A DNA stretch of 64,000 nt from Pseudomonas kielensis (lineage in GTDB: Bacteria > Pseudomonadota > Gammaproteobacteria > Pseudomonadales > Pseudomonadaceae), in assembly GCF_014236655.1 (NCBI RefSeq), contig NZ_JACMYG010000021.1, positions 1 through 64,000 on the forward strand, in the 5' to 3' direction. How positions within the stretch are numbered: the first letter of the stretch is position 1; each line of letters starts with the position of its first letter. Positions 1-8,512 of this stretch are shown here, in pieces. Below the pieces are notes generated by a model that saw only the letters and a list, made by a program, of their open reading frames with translations, had not been told where the DNA came from and did no database searches. The position numbers and the translations under genes were made by a program.

Positions 1-95
1 TATTTCTTGCGGCCAAAGGTCAAGCGGGACGGCTTAACTGATCGGCATTAGCCCTAGTGGCCGGTTTTTTTGGGGCGAGAACAACCTGCGACCGA
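1..95. other. Window edge, no assignable gene
   Basis: Short stretch before the end of rnt. Reading frame 1 of the plus strand is open from the edge to a TAG at 49-51 and could be the last 16 residues of a truncated gene, but nothing in those residues identifies a family. A T-run at 65-71 follows it. I assign no function. Confidence 0.3.
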
Positions 96-770
96 TCAGT
101 CGTTGAAGTCTTCCCAGCCACCCATTTGCTTCCAGCGGTTGACGATGCCGCAGAACAGATCAGCGGTCTTCTCGGTGTCGTAGCGAGCCGAGTGGGCCTC
201 GCGACCGTCGAAGTCGATGTCTGCTGCCTGGCAAGCCTTGGCCAGCACGGTTTGACCGTAGGCCAGACCCGCCAGTGTCGCGGTGTCGAAGCTGGAGAAC
301 GGGTGGAACGGGTTGCGCTTCATGTCCAGGCGCGCCACGGCGGCATTGAGGAAGCCCAAATCGAAACTGCTGTTGTGGCCGACCAGGATCGCCCGTTTGC
401 AGCCATTGGCTTTCAACGCCTTGCGCACACCGCGGAAGATGTCGGTCAGGGCCGTCTCTTCGCTTACGGCCATGCGCAGCGGATGATCGAGCTTGATGCC
501 GGTGAACTCCAGCGCCGCCGCTTCGATGTTGGCGCCTTCGAACGGCTCTACACGGAAGAAGTAGGTGTGGTCCGGGAACACAAAACCCTTTTCGTCCATG
601 GCGATGGTCGTCGCGGCGATTTCCAGCAGGGCGTCAGTGGCACAGTTGAAACCACCGGTTTCAACGTCAACGACGACTGGCAGATATCCCCGAAACCTGG
701 CTGCCATCGGGTGACGTGAGCCGCCACCGCCTTGACCTTCCTGTTCGTCGTCGTAATGGTCTTCACTCAC
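96..770 (-). CDS. rnt: Ribonuclease T
   Basis: DEDD-family 3'-5' exoribonuclease that trims the CCA end of tRNA and the 3' ends of 5S and 23S rRNA. The 224-residue product is close to the usual 215-225. The exonuclease motifs are visible: VVVDVETGGF (Exo I, D and E), HNSSFDLGF (Exo II) and HSARYDTEKTA (Exo III with the catalytic His and Asp). The reading frame starts with GTG, and that start overlaps the pyrC stop by four bases (GTGA), so the two are probably translationally coupled. The N-terminus has an acidic, Gly-rich extension before the fold (about residues 1-25), which is common in Pseudomonas. Confidence 0.95.
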   Translation of the reverse strand: MSEDHYDDEQEGQGGGGSRHPMAARFRGYLPVVVDVETGGFNCATDALLEIAATTIAMDEKGFVFPDHTYFFRVEPFEGANIEAAALEFTGIKLDHPLRMAVSEETALTDIFRGVRKALKANGCKRAILVGHNSSFDLGFLNAAVARLDMKRNPFHPFSSFDTATLAGLAYGQTVLAKACQAADIDFDGREAHSARYDTEKTADLFCGIVNRWKQMGGWEDFND

Positions 771-1813
771 GCGTGTTCCTCCAGCAGGCGCCAGCGCAGT
801 TTTTCACCGGCGCGCAGCGGGATGACAGTCAGCTCGCCGAACGGCAGGCTGGTTGGGGCGGTCCACTCTTCGCGGACCAGGGTAATGCGATCGGTGTTTG
901 CCGGCAGGCCGTAGAAACGCGGGCCGTTGAGGCTGGCGAAGGCTTCGAGCTTGTCCAGCGCATTACGCTGTTCAAACGCCTCGGCGTACAGCTCGATCGC
1001 GGCATAGGCGGTGTAGCAGCCGGCACAACCACAGGCGGCTTCCTTGGCGTGCTGGGCATGGGGAGCCGAGTCGGTACCGAGGAAGAACTTTTCACTGCCA
1101 CTGGTCGCGGCATCCAGCAGGGCGACCTGGTGGGTGTTGCGCTTGAGGATCGGCAGGCAGTAGAAGTGCGGGCGAATCCCGCCAACCAGCATGTGATTGC
1201 GGTTGTACAGCAGGTGGTGCGCGGTGATGGTGGCGCCCACGTTGGCCGAGGCCTCGTTGACGAACTGCACGGCATCGCTGGTGGTGATGTGTTCGAACAC
1301 CACCTTGAGCGTAGGAAAACGCTCGACGAGCCGACGCATGTGCTCGTCGATGAAGATTTTCTCGCGATCGAAGACATCGACGTCGCCGCGGGTGATTTCA
1401 CCGTGGATCAGCAAGGGCATCCCGACTTCGGCCATGGCCTCGATCGCTGGGAAGATCTTGTCGATGCTGGTGACACCGGAGTCCGAGTTGGTTGTCGCGC
1501 CGGCCGGATACAACTTGGCGGCGTGCACGAAACCGCTGGCCTTGGCGGTGCGGATTTCGTCCGCGGTGGTGCGGTCGGTCAGGTAGAGCACCATCAGCGG
1601 TTCAAAGCGGCTGCCGGCCGGGCGCACAGCGAGAATGCGCTGGCGGTAGGCGTCGGCTTCAGCGGCATTGCGCACCGGTGGTACCAGGTTGGGCATGATG
1701 ATCGCGCGACCAAAGGTGCGCGCGACATCCGCGACAGTATTGGGCAACGCAGCACCATCGCGAAGATGAATATGCCAGTCGTCGGGACGCAGCAGGGTCA
1801 GGCGGTCGGACAT
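767..1813 (-). CDS. pyrC: Dihydroorotase
   Basis: Cyclises N-carbamoyl-aspartate to dihydroorotate in pyrimidine synthesis. The protein starts MSDRLTLLRPDDWHIHLRDG. HIHLRD is the metal-binding HxH motif of the amidohydrolase fold, and AAKLYPAGATTNSDSG carries the Lys that is carboxylated to bridge the two metals. At 348 residues it has the length of the short PyrC class found in E. coli. The open frame runs 20 codons further upstream, but the family start at 1813 is preferred. It is the first gene of a two-gene unit with rnt. Confidence 0.95.
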   Translation of the reverse strand: MSDRLTLLRPDDWHIHLRDGAALPNTVADVARTFGRAIIMPNLVPPVRNAAEADAYRQRILAVRPAGSRFEPLMVLYLTDRTTADEIRTAKASGFVHAAKLYPAGATTNSDSGVTSIDKIFPAIEAMAEVGMPLLIHGEITRGDVDVFDREKIFIDEHMRRLVERFPTLKVVFEHITTSDAVQFVNEASANVGATITAHHLLYNRNHMLVGGIRPHFYCLPILKRNTHQVALLDAATSGSEKFFLGTDSAPHAQHAKEAACGCAGCYTAYAAIELYAEAFEQRNALDKLEAFASLNGPRFYGLPANTDRITLVREEWTAPTSLPFGELTVIPLRAGEKLRWRLLEEHA

Positions 1814-1969
1814 TGGGGATTCCAGGCGGGTCAAACTCATGGGAATGCTACCGGAAAAGACTCTTGCAGGCACTCGCTATCAAGTTTTGTCGGACGTAAC
1901 CGATATCACCAAGGTATGCCGTAAACATGTGTATCGGTCTTTTTGTTGCAGAAGTCAGTGGAGCCTCCC

Positions 1970-2878
1970 GTGCGCCAGCGTTATCTAGCCTTGCTCAGTG
2001 TGTTCGCCAGCCTTCCTGCCATGGCACTCACTTTCCAGACGCGCCTGGAGAGCACTGAGTGGAAGGTCGAGGGTGACAAGTTCGAATGCCGCCTGACCCA
2101 ACCGATCACCGATTTCGGTACGGGCGAGTTCGTGCGGCGGGCGGGCGAGCAGGCCACCTTTCGCTTGAAAGCCTATAACCCGATGCTGACCGGTGGCTCG
2201 GCGACCTTGCTGGCGGCGGCGGCACCCTGGCAGCCCGGGCGTGGCGACATCAACCTGGGGTCGGTCAGGCTAGGCAGTGGCGAGGTGTTGTTCAACAGTT
2301 CGCAGATGCAGGCCGGTCGCCTGATCGGTGGCTTGCTGGAGGGCCGCAGTCCGTTGATCCGGCATTCCGCGCCTGACGGCCGGGTGTCGGAAGTGCGCTT
2401 GCTGCCCGTCAGTTTCAGCAAGTCCTACGCTGATTACCAGGGCTGCGTGGCCAAGTTGCTACCGATGAACTACGAGCAGGTGAAGCAGGCCGCGGTGGGT
2501 TTCCCAGGGGGCGGAATCGAACTCGATGCCCAGGCGAAAAGCCGCTTGCAGGCCATGCTGAGCTTCATGAAGGCTGATCCGACGGTCAATCACATTCAAA
2601 TTGACGGCCATTCCGATAACAGCGGCAATCGCCTGACCAACCGTGACTTGTCGCGGCGCAGGGCCCTGGCCGTGATGGATTACCTCAAGGCCAACGGGGT
2701 CCAGGAGTCACAGGTGACCCTGCGTTTTCACGGTGAGCGATATCCCGTGGCCCCCAATAGCAGTGCCGCCAACCGGGCCAAAAACCGTCGAGTCAGCGTG
2801 CAACTCGAGCGACTCGAACCTGCGGCCGATCCTGCCCCTAAAGTCAGCTCTGCGGGCGGCGCGGCAGCGACTTCCTGA
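1970..2878 (+). CDS. motY: MotY-type OmpA-family flagellar stator-associated protein
   Basis: Periplasmic or outer-membrane-associated protein that anchors flagellar stator units to the T-ring and peptidoglycan. A short signal peptide ends near SLPAMA. It is followed by a MotY N-terminal domain (FQTRLESTEWKVEG onward), and from about residue 190 by an OmpA-like peptidoglycan-binding domain with the markers IDGHSDNSGN, LSRRRALAVMDYL and NRAKNRRV. I chose the GTG at 1970 because GGAG lies six bases upstream and it gives a clean signal peptide; an upstream TTG at 1943 is also in frame. The position between pyrC and argG is the same as for motY in P. aeruginosa. Confidence 0.85.
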   Translation: MRQRYLALLSVFASLPAMALTFQTRLESTEWKVEGDKFECRLTQPITDFGTGEFVRRAGEQATFRLKAYNPMLTGGSATLLAAAAPWQPGRGDINLGSVRLGSGEVLFNSSQMQAGRLIGGLLEGRSPLIRHSAPDGRVSEVRLLPVSFSKSYADYQGCVAKLLPMNYEQVKQAAVGFPGGGIELDAQAKSRLQAMLSFMKADPTVNHIQIDGHSDNSGNRLTNRDLSRRRALAVMDYLKANGVQESQVTLRFHGERYPVAPNSSAANRAKNRRVSVQLERLEPAADPAPKVSSAGGAAATS

Positions 2879-2890
2879 TCCCGTCGAAAT

Positions 2891-2953
2891 CGTCGCCCGT
2901 TCGACATAATCTGTCGCTTCGTCGTCATAAGCTGTCGCGCCTCTGTAATTTCT
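2891..2953 (+). promoter_or_regulatory. Three 21-bp-phased ArgR-like half-sites before argG
   Basis: CGTCGC at 2891, TGTCGC at 2912 and TGTCGC at 2933 are direct repeats exactly 21 bp apart. The third matches the Pseudomonas ArgR half-site TGTCGC-N8-AA exactly; the other two each have an ATAA near the AA position. They lie 55-117 bp before the argG start. Arginine-responsive control by ArgR is inferred from the motif and the target gene. Confidence 0.6.
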
Positions 2954-3007
2954 CCGCTCGCAGCGTTAGACTTATCGGCTTTCCGTAGAACCCCGTGGAG
3001 TGATGGC

Positions 3008-4225
3008 ATGGCGGACGTAAACAAGGTCGTTCTGGCGTATTCCGGCGGCCTGGACACTTCGGTGATCCTCAAGTGGCTGCAGGATACTTATAACTGTGAA
3101 GTGGTGACATTCACCGCTGACCTGGGTCAAGGCGAAGAGGTCGAACCGGCTCGCGCCAAGGCACAAGCCATGGGCGTCAAAGAAATCTACATCGACGATC
3201 TGCGCGAAGAATTCGTGCGTGATTTCGTGTTCCCGATGTTCCGTGCCAATACCGTCTACGAAGGCGAGTACCTGCTGGGTACTTCCATCGCACGTCCGTT
3301 GATCGCCAAGCGCCTGATCGAAATCGCCAATGAAACCGGTGCTGACGCCATTTCCCACGGCGCCACCGGCAAAGGTAACGACCAGGTTCGTTTTGAGCTG
3401 GGGGCCTATGCCCTCAAGCCAGGGGTAAAAGTCATTGCTCCATGGCGTGAGTGGGACCTGCTGTCCCGCGAGAAGCTGATGGACTACGCCGAGAAGCACG
3501 CGATCCCGATCGAGCGCCACGGCAAGAAGAAATCCCCGTACTCGATGGACGCCAACCTGCTGCACATCTCCTATGAAGGCGGCGTGCTGGAAGATACCTG
3601 GACCGAGCACGAAGAAGACATGTGGAAATGGACCGTCTCCCCGGAGAACGCTCCAGACAAACCGCAGTACCTGGAACTGACCTACCGCAACGGCGACATC
3701 GTTGCACTGGACGGCGTCGAAATGACCCCGGCCACCGTGCTGGCGACCCTCAACCGTATCGGTGGCGAACACGGTATCGGTCGTCTCGACATCGTCGAGA
3801 ACCGTTATGTGGGCATGAAGTCCCGTGGCTGCTACGAAACCCCAGGCGGCACCATCATGCTGCGCGCTCACAGGGCGATCGAATCGATCACCCTGGACCG
3901 CGAAGTGGCTCACCTCAAAGACGAGTTGATGCCCAAGTACGCCAGCCTGATCTACACCGGCTACTGGTGGAGTCCTGAGCGTCTGATGCTGCAACAGATG
4001 ATCGATGCTTCTCAGGTACACGTGAATGGCGTGGTTCGCCTGAAGCTGTACAAGGGCAACGTGATCGTTACCGGTCGCAAGTCCGACGAGTCGTTGTTCG
4101 ACGCCAATATCGCTACCTTCGAAGAAGATGGCGGCGCTTACAACCAGGCAGATGCAGCGGGCTTCATCAAGCTCAACGCCCTGCGTATGCGCATTGCTGC
4201 CAACAAGGGTCGCAAGTTGTTCTGA
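3008..4225 (+). CDS. argG: Argininosuccinate synthase
   Basis: Joins citrulline and aspartate, using ATP, in the penultimate step of arginine biosynthesis. The ATP pyrophosphatase loop AYSGGLDTS is at residues 9-17, and SHGATGKGNDQVRFE and ARPLIAKRL follow as family signatures. The 405-residue length is that of the standard bacterial (non-E. coli) type. GTGGAG lies just before the ATG. The gene is preceded by phased ArgR-like sites and followed by a GC-rich hairpin. Confidence 0.97.
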   Translation: MADVNKVVLAYSGGLDTSVILKWLQDTYNCEVVTFTADLGQGEEVEPARAKAQAMGVKEIYIDDLREEFVRDFVFPMFRANTVYEGEYLLGTSIARPLIAKRLIEIANETGADAISHGATGKGNDQVRFELGAYALKPGVKVIAPWREWDLLSREKLMDYAEKHAIPIERHGKKKSPYSMDANLLHISYEGGVLEDTWTEHEEDMWKWTVSPENAPDKPQYLELTYRNGDIVALDGVEMTPATVLATLNRIGGEHGIGRLDIVENRYVGMKSRGCYETPGGTIMLRAHRAIESITLDREVAHLKDELMPKYASLIYTGYWWSPERLMLQQMIDASQVHVNGVVRLKLYKGNVIVTGRKSDESLFDANIATFEEDGGAYNQADAAGFIKLNALRMRIAANKGRKLF

Positions 4226-4245
4226 TGCTGTTGCGCTGAGCAACC

Positions 4246-4276
4246 GTTGTGCGCCCGCTTGAGGCGGGTGCACAAC
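4246..4276 (+). terminator. GC-rich hairpin after argG
   Basis: A 13-bp stem pairs GTTGTGCGCCCGC (4246-4258) with GCGGGTGCACAAC (4264-4276) around a five-base loop, 21 bases after the argG stop. No U-tract follows, so it may be a Rho-linked or mRNA-stabilising hairpin, not a classic terminator. Confidence 0.5.
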
Positions 4277-4431
4277 GGGCGCGACGTATTCTGTGGGCCT
4301 CGATGGCCAAACGCTAATCTGTCACCCGGGCAGTAGCGCCGTTATCTGCAATTGCACCAGTTCCTCCCTCCTGTTGTTCCTGCCTCGTTGAAAAACCATC
4401 CAGCCGGTCTGTCACTGCATCAAGACGCCAA

Positions 4432-5139
4432 TCAGTCTTGCGCAACAACAGTCATTGCCTGCGTGCTCACGTTATAGAACAAGCACACAGAATCCTGAGC
4501 ATTGAGTGCTTTGACATCGGACTTCTTCAACTTTTCATTGAGCAGTGGCTCCGACTCCTGGCACGTCAGCAGCATTGTCAGTCTGGGTTGGCTAGGCCGG
4601 GGTTGATCGAGCTTCTCCATCAACTGACAGGTGTCCTTTTTCTTGCGGATCCACCGGGCATCGACAATACGTATGTAGTGCACCGAGACGGGCAGGGGCA
4701 ACTGCTGTTGAGGGCACAGGTGGTTGATGAAGGTGATGCCAGGGGGCGGGTCCTGGGTGCTGGGAAGCAGGTAGTCAGGCTTGGTTTTTACCGCCCCAGG
4801 GCTCTTTCGCGGGTCTGTGCGTGCGGCGTTTAGCTTTTTTGCCTGGGCCGTGGCAGAAGCGGATTTTTTCTCGCCCCGCGTGGTGTCATCGATCACCTTC
4901 AAAAACTGCTTGCTCTTCTGGAAGTCCGAAGGTGCATACAGGGATTTATAGTTGAAGTTGAGGGTGATAAAAAACAGAAACAGCAGGTAGAAGGGGAAGC
5001 TGATTAAAAACCATATATATACTTCCCGGTCATCCTCATCGAGGAAAGGCAATGACACCGCAGCGGAAGTTTCGGACAGTGCTGCGAAGATCGCAATGAT
5101 TGTCATGGGGTTGGCGATTTTTTTCTGGAATACTTTCAT
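4432..5139 (-). CDS. Hypothetical membrane protein
   Basis: 235 residues of unknown function. Two hydrophobic segments are visible, about residues 11-32 and 41-61, separated by an acidic turn (DEDDRE). A long soluble part follows that is rich in Lys, Pro and Gln and contains three scattered Cys in the C-terminal half (HLCPQQQ, DTCQLME, LLTCQES), plus one in SVCLFYN. Such an arrangement would suit a membrane-anchored periplasmic or cytoplasmic domain. Codon use looks less GC-biased than in the neighbours, and the 5' flank is AT-rich, so recent acquisition is possible. I do not recognise the family. Confidence 0.6.
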   Translation of the reverse strand: MKVFQKKIANPMTIIAIFAALSETSAAVSLPFLDEDDREVYIWFLISFPFYLLFLFFITLNFNYKSLYAPSDFQKSKQFLKVIDDTTRGEKKSASATAQAKKLNAARTDPRKSPGAVKTKPDYLLPSTQDPPPGITFINHLCPQQQLPLPVSVHYIRIVDARWIRKKKDTCQLMEKLDQPRPSQPRLTMLLTCQESEPLLNEKLKKSDVKALNAQDSVCLFYNVSTQAMTVVAQD

Positions 5140-5676
5140 GCTGGTTACTCGATTGATATTTGAAGGGCTTTCGATGACGGTGTTAAGAGGCAGCCCGTCT
5201 ATGTCGTGCCATAATTTCTGTGGGGAGCGTTGGGTGCAATAAAACTTAATGGGGTTCGTTGTTTAATGTTGTTGCTGGATGTCTTCTTAGTGTTGGTTGG
5301 TTTGAGTGTTTGTTGGTTTTTATGCCGTGGGGCGAAAATTTTGCCGAGATAAAGTCATTCATCAGGTGCTGTTCGCTAGGTTTGGGTTGTTGTTATTTGA
5401 ATAGAGTCTGGCGAAAAAAAGACGCAGTTGTATCCTAAATATTAGTTCGATTTTCTCTCCTTGTCATGGGCGAAAATGCGTAATTAGTGCAGGGCGCATG
5501 GTGGTCTTAAACTTTAAGAGACATTGTTTTTTGTGAATTCCTGTAGGATTAATCCTTGATATTTGTAGGGACTGTCTCTCGGTGGGGGTGCTTGGCCCGG
5601 GCAGCATCCCAAGGTCGAAACGACTAGGCTATTGTGCGGGCTCTAAAAATTCGAACAGCGAAAATTGGACTTGCCC
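5140..5676. other. AT-rich intergenic region, no gene seen
   Basis: About 540 bases between divergent genes, clearly more AT-rich than the rest of the window, with long T- and G/T-runs (for example 5280-5340). It must contain the promoters of the membrane protein and of the response regulator. No open frame with a good start and no strong hairpin was found. Confidence 0.5.
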
Positions 5677-6303
5677 ATGAATAAAGTGCTGATCGTGGAT
5701 GATCACCCCGTCATTCGACTTGCTGTACGCATGCTAATGGAGCGTCATGGCTACGAAGTTATTGCTGAAACGGACAATGGCGTGGATGCATTGCAACTTG
5801 CCCGTGAACACATGCCGGATATCGTCATACTGGATATAGGTATTCCCAAACTGGATGGTCTGGAAGTCATTGCGCGTTTGAATTCGATGAGCTTTTCCGT
5901 GAAAGTACTGGTGCTGACCTCACAGACACCCGGGCATTTTTCGATGCGTTGCATGCAGGCGGGGGCATTTGGTTATGTCTGCAAACAGCAGGAACTCACC
6001 GAACTACTCAGCGCTATCAAGGCGGTGTTGTCCGGCTACAGTTACTTTCCGAATCAGGCATTGCACTCAGTCCGCTCGTCGCTGGGCAATAGCAGTGAGT
6101 CGGATATGGTAGAGCGCTTGTCCGGAAGAGAGATGATGGTGTTGCAGCAATTGGCCCGGGGCAAGACCAACAAGGAAATAGCCGATGGCATGTTTCTCAG
6201 CAATAAAACCGTCAGTACTTACAAAACTCGGCTTCTGCTCAAGCTGAACGCTCGCTCGCTGGTCGATCTGATTGAGCTGGCCCAGCGAAATGGCCTGGTC
6301 TGA
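5677..6303 (+). CDS. BvgA/EvgA-like LuxR-family response regulator
   Basis: 208-residue NarL-type regulator: receiver domain (residues 3-115) with the acidic pair at DDH, the phosphoacceptor D53 in VILDIGIPKLDG, a Thr/Ser switch near LVLTSQ, and a Lys in GYVCKQQ. The C-terminal LuxR helix-turn-helix is in LSGREMMVLQQLARGKTNKEIADGM and LSNKTVSTYKTRLLLKLN. The sequence closely resembles Bordetella BvgA as I remember it. The ATG at 5677 is the natural start; an upstream TTG at 5665 is unnecessary. No histidine kinase lies in the window, so its partner (probably a hybrid sensor such as a BvgS type) must be elsewhere. Confidence 0.85.
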   Translation: MNKVLIVDDHPVIRLAVRMLMERHGYEVIAETDNGVDALQLAREHMPDIVILDIGIPKLDGLEVIARLNSMSFSVKVLVLTSQTPGHFSMRCMQAGAFGYVCKQQELTELLSAIKAVLSGYSYFPNQALHSVRSSLGNSSESDMVERLSGREMMVLQQLARGKTNKEIADGMFLSNKTVSTYKTRLLLKLNARSLVDLIELAQRNGLV

Positions 6304-6373
6304 AGTGCGAGGGTACAAGGCGGCTAGCCCTGCATTTCGCCAGTGGAGTTCTTTGGGGGGGTGGATCGCTAAA

Positions 6374-6400
6374 TGACAAAAGCCTCCACGGTGGGAGGCT
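6374..6400 (-). terminator. Terminator after the PA3496-like gene
   Basis: AGCCTCC (6381-6387) pairs with GGAGGCT (6394-6400) and, read on the minus strand, is followed by TTTGTCATTT. It lies seven bases after the stop of the small gene that ends at 6408. Confidence 0.7.
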
Positions 6401-6407
6401 TCAGCGG

Positions 6408-6587
6408 TCAGAGGTCAAAGTCGTAATCGGCCAACTGCTTTTGCAGACGTCGCTCCTCGAGGAGATTATCGATGGTGCGGCGCTTGTTCAGGTTGGTCTT
6501 TGCGACCTCCACCATAGGCTCTGCATCATCGGTCTCGACAGGGGCGAAGTCGTCTTCTACGTCCAGTTGTTCTTTGCCAGTACTCAT
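6408..6587 (-). CDS. PA3496-family small protein
   Basis: 59-residue acidic-then-basic protein starting MSTGKEQLDVEDDFAPVE and ending QKQLADYDFDL. An Asp/Glu-rich N-terminal half is followed by the conserved-looking block TNLNKRRTIDNLLEERRL. It has neither a signal peptide nor a membrane segment. It matches my memory of the PA3496 family, sometimes labelled putative envelope integrity protein, which lies next to nth in P. aeruginosa as it does here. The molecular function is unknown. Confidence 0.75.
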   Translation of the reverse strand: MSTGKEQLDVEDDFAPVETDDAEPMVEVAKTNLNKRRTIDNLLEERRLQKQLADYDFDL

Positions 6588-6694
6588 AAGGTTAACTCCA
6601 GGCTAAGAGAGCCATTGGCGCCTCTTATATCGACAATCTCCTGGCGGGTAAAAAAGATTTTTTCAATCGATAAATCAATAAAACCAATAGCGCC

Positions 6695-7333
6695 TCAATC
6701 GTCGGAGGTTTTTTGCTTGAATTCGCACAGGTCTTCGATCCTGCAGCTGCCACACCGAGGCTTGCGTGCCAGGCACACATAACGGCCATGCAAGATTAAC
6801 CAGTGGTGGGAGTCGAGGAGAAATGGCTTGGGCACAAATTTCATCAGCTTGTGTTCGACTTCGACGACATTCTTTCCAGGGGCAAGGCCGGTTCGGTTAC
6901 TGACCCGGAAAATATGGGTGTCGACGGCCATGGTCAACTGCCGGAAGGCCGTGTTCAGTACCACATTCGCTGTCTTTCTGCCGACGCCTGGCAGCGCCTC
7001 AAGCGCTTCGCGGGTTTGCGGCACCTCACCGCCATGCAGCTCCACCAGCATGCGGCACGTCTCGATGACATTCTTCGCCTTGCTGTTGTACAGCCCGATC
7101 GTCTTGATGTACTCGGACAAACCCTCGACGCCGAGCGCATGAATCGCCGCCGCAGTGTTAGCCACCGGGAATAGCTTGGCCGTGGCTTTATTGACGCCGA
7201 CGTCGGTGGATTGCGCAGAGAGGATCACCGCAATCAACAGTTCGAACGGCGATGAATAGGCCAGCTCGGTTTTCGGTTCTGGATTGTCTTCGTGGAACCT
7301 GCGGAAAATTTCCAGGCGTTTTGCGGCATTCAT
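6695..7333 (-). CDS. nth: Endonuclease III
   Basis: DNA glycosylase/AP lyase that removes oxidised pyrimidines. Residues follow the helix-hairpin-helix-GPD plan: LPGVGRKTANVVLN holds the hairpin with the catalytic Lys, VDTHIFRVSNR has the catalytic Asp, and the C-terminal cluster CLARKPRCGSCRIEDLC provides the four Cys (C-X6-C-X2-C-X5-C) of the 4Fe-4S cluster. The MNAAKRLEIFRRF start gives 212 residues, matching E. coli Nth (211). It follows rnfE after 25 bases, the same linkage of nth with rnf as in many gammaproteobacteria. Confidence 0.96.
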   Translation of the reverse strand: MNAAKRLEIFRRFHEDNPEPKTELAYSSPFELLIAVILSAQSTDVGVNKATAKLFPVANTAAAIHALGVEGLSEYIKTIGLYNSKAKNVIETCRMLVELHGGEVPQTREALEALPGVGRKTANVVLNTAFRQLTMAVDTHIFRVSNRTGLAPGKNVVEVEHKLMKFVPKPFLLDSHHWLILHGRYVCLARKPRCGSCRIEDLCEFKQKTSDD

Positions 7334-7358
7334 GGGCAGAGCAGTTCCTTGCAGGCGT

Positions 7359-7910
7359 TCAGGGTGTCGGAGAGCGGCCGAGCCAGGCTTGCCTGGCTGC
7401 CAGCAACAGTCCCAACAGGATAAACCCGCCGGGGGCGAGGATGGCCAGTCGTACGCTGCCGTCGGCAGCCAGCCATGGCAAATGCCAACTGATCGAGCCG
7501 TGCCCCAGCACTTCGCGTAGCAAGCCCAGGGCAATCATCAGGCTGACGAACAGGGCGCACAAACGCAATCGCTCGAGCAGGCGGGGCTCGGTGAAAAAAC
7601 CGTTGCACTCCAGTACCACGCATTGCAGGGCGATCAACCCGATGTAGAGGCCCAGGTGCTGATACAGCTCAAACGCCCAGGCCTGAGTCGCCAGCGCCAC
7701 CAGGCTGGTCAGGGTGGCGGCTATCAACATTGCGGCAGGCAGATGCAAGGGCGCGCTGAGCCAGGCTCGCAACAGACGCATTTTCAACCCATACACAGCG
7801 ATCACCAGCAGGCACATCAGCGCCAGGCTCAAGGCCGTCAGCAACGTGTCGCTGGCACCGATCAGTGGCGCCAGCATCAAGGCATTCTGCAGGGTCGAGG
7901 TCTTGTTCAT
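7359..7910 (-). CDS. rnfE: RnfE-like membrane subunit (divergent, short)
   Basis: 183-residue polytopic protein (about six membrane segments) aligning with E. coli RsxE, which is about 230 residues. Shared blocks are LGLYIGLIALQCVVLE against LGIFIPLIVTNCIVVG, LGLLREVLGHG, and LAPGGFILLGLLLAA. One Cys of the half-membrane iron-sulfur site is kept (C97), but the other, in the GLCPLL motif of normal RnfE, is Ala14 (LAPLIGAS). The gene overlaps rnfG by four bases and is the last rnf gene before nth. Electron transfer through this subunit is doubtful without the second ligand. Confidence 0.85.
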   Translation of the reverse strand: MNKTSTLQNALMLAPLIGASDTLLTALSLALMCLLVIAVYGLKMRLLRAWLSAPLHLPAAMLIAATLTSLVALATQAWAFELYQHLGLYIGLIALQCVVLECNGFFTEPRLLERLRLCALFVSLMIALGLLREVLGHGSISWHLPWLAADGSVRLAILAPGGFILLGLLLAARQAWLGRSPTP

Positions 7911-8512
7911 TGCTCGCGGCCCATCAGTTGTGGCTGGTGTTCATCGAAGTAGCGCAGGGCATCGTGGGTCGCACTGATCACCGCTCGTGAGGTGATGGTC
8001 GCGCCGGCCAACTGGTCGAACTCGCCCTGGTCCTTTTTCAGGGCCCAGCCGCTGTCGCCCGGATCTCCCCGCGACTTGCCGATGAAACCCGCCAGCCAAG
8101 GGTTGGGGTGGGCGGCGATCCTGGCTCCCAGCCCCGGGGTTTCCCCTTGCTTGAGGGTTTTGATTCCCAGCAGTTTGCCCTGGCTATCGATCACCATCAG
8201 CAGGTCGATGGCGCCTTCATAGCCTGTGACCCGACTGAGCAAAATGATCGCTGTGGGCTTGGCGCCGAGGTTCGCCCGGTAGCCACCCAGCAGTGTGCTG
8301 TTGGCCAGGACCACGCCCTTGAGCGCCAGTGGCTGGTCCAGCGGCTGATTGTCGTAGCTGTCCGCCGGTAGCATGTCCAACAGGTTGCGGCTCTCGATCA
8401 GCCGCTGTTCGGTGTCAATGCGCGGCGCCAGGCCCTCTTGCACCAGGTAGATGGCGCCCGCACAGAAGATGGCGATGATCACCAGGCTCAGGACGCTGAG
8501 GCTGCGGTTCAT
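7907..8512 (-). CDS. rnfG: RnfG-like FMN-binding subunit
   Basis: 201-residue subunit with one N-terminal membrane helix (about residues 7-27) and a periplasmic FMN-binding domain. The flavinylation motif is present as LAGATITSRAV (residues about 170-180), where the Thr is esterified to FMN in known RnfG. GLGARIA and the GYEGAIDLLMVID block also match the family. Its gene overlaps both neighbours by four bases (rnfD and rnfE), a tight operon. Its cofactor site looks intact, unlike the RnfA and RnfE sites. Confidence 0.9.
   Translation of the reverse strand: MNRSLSVLSLVIIAIFCAGAIYLVQEGLAPRIDTEQRLIESRNLLDMLPADSYDNQPLDQPLALKGVVLANSTLLGGYRANLGAKPTAIILLSRVTGYEGAIDLLMVIDSQGKLLGIKTLKQGETPGLGARIAAHPNPWLAGFIGKSRGDPGDSGWALKKDQGEFDQLAGATITSRAVISATHDALRYFDEHQPQLMGREQ

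Noticed and set aside
1..51. End of a transposase or other gene on the plus strand
   Set aside because: Sixteen residues before a stop are too few to name a family; kept only as an unassigned edge note.
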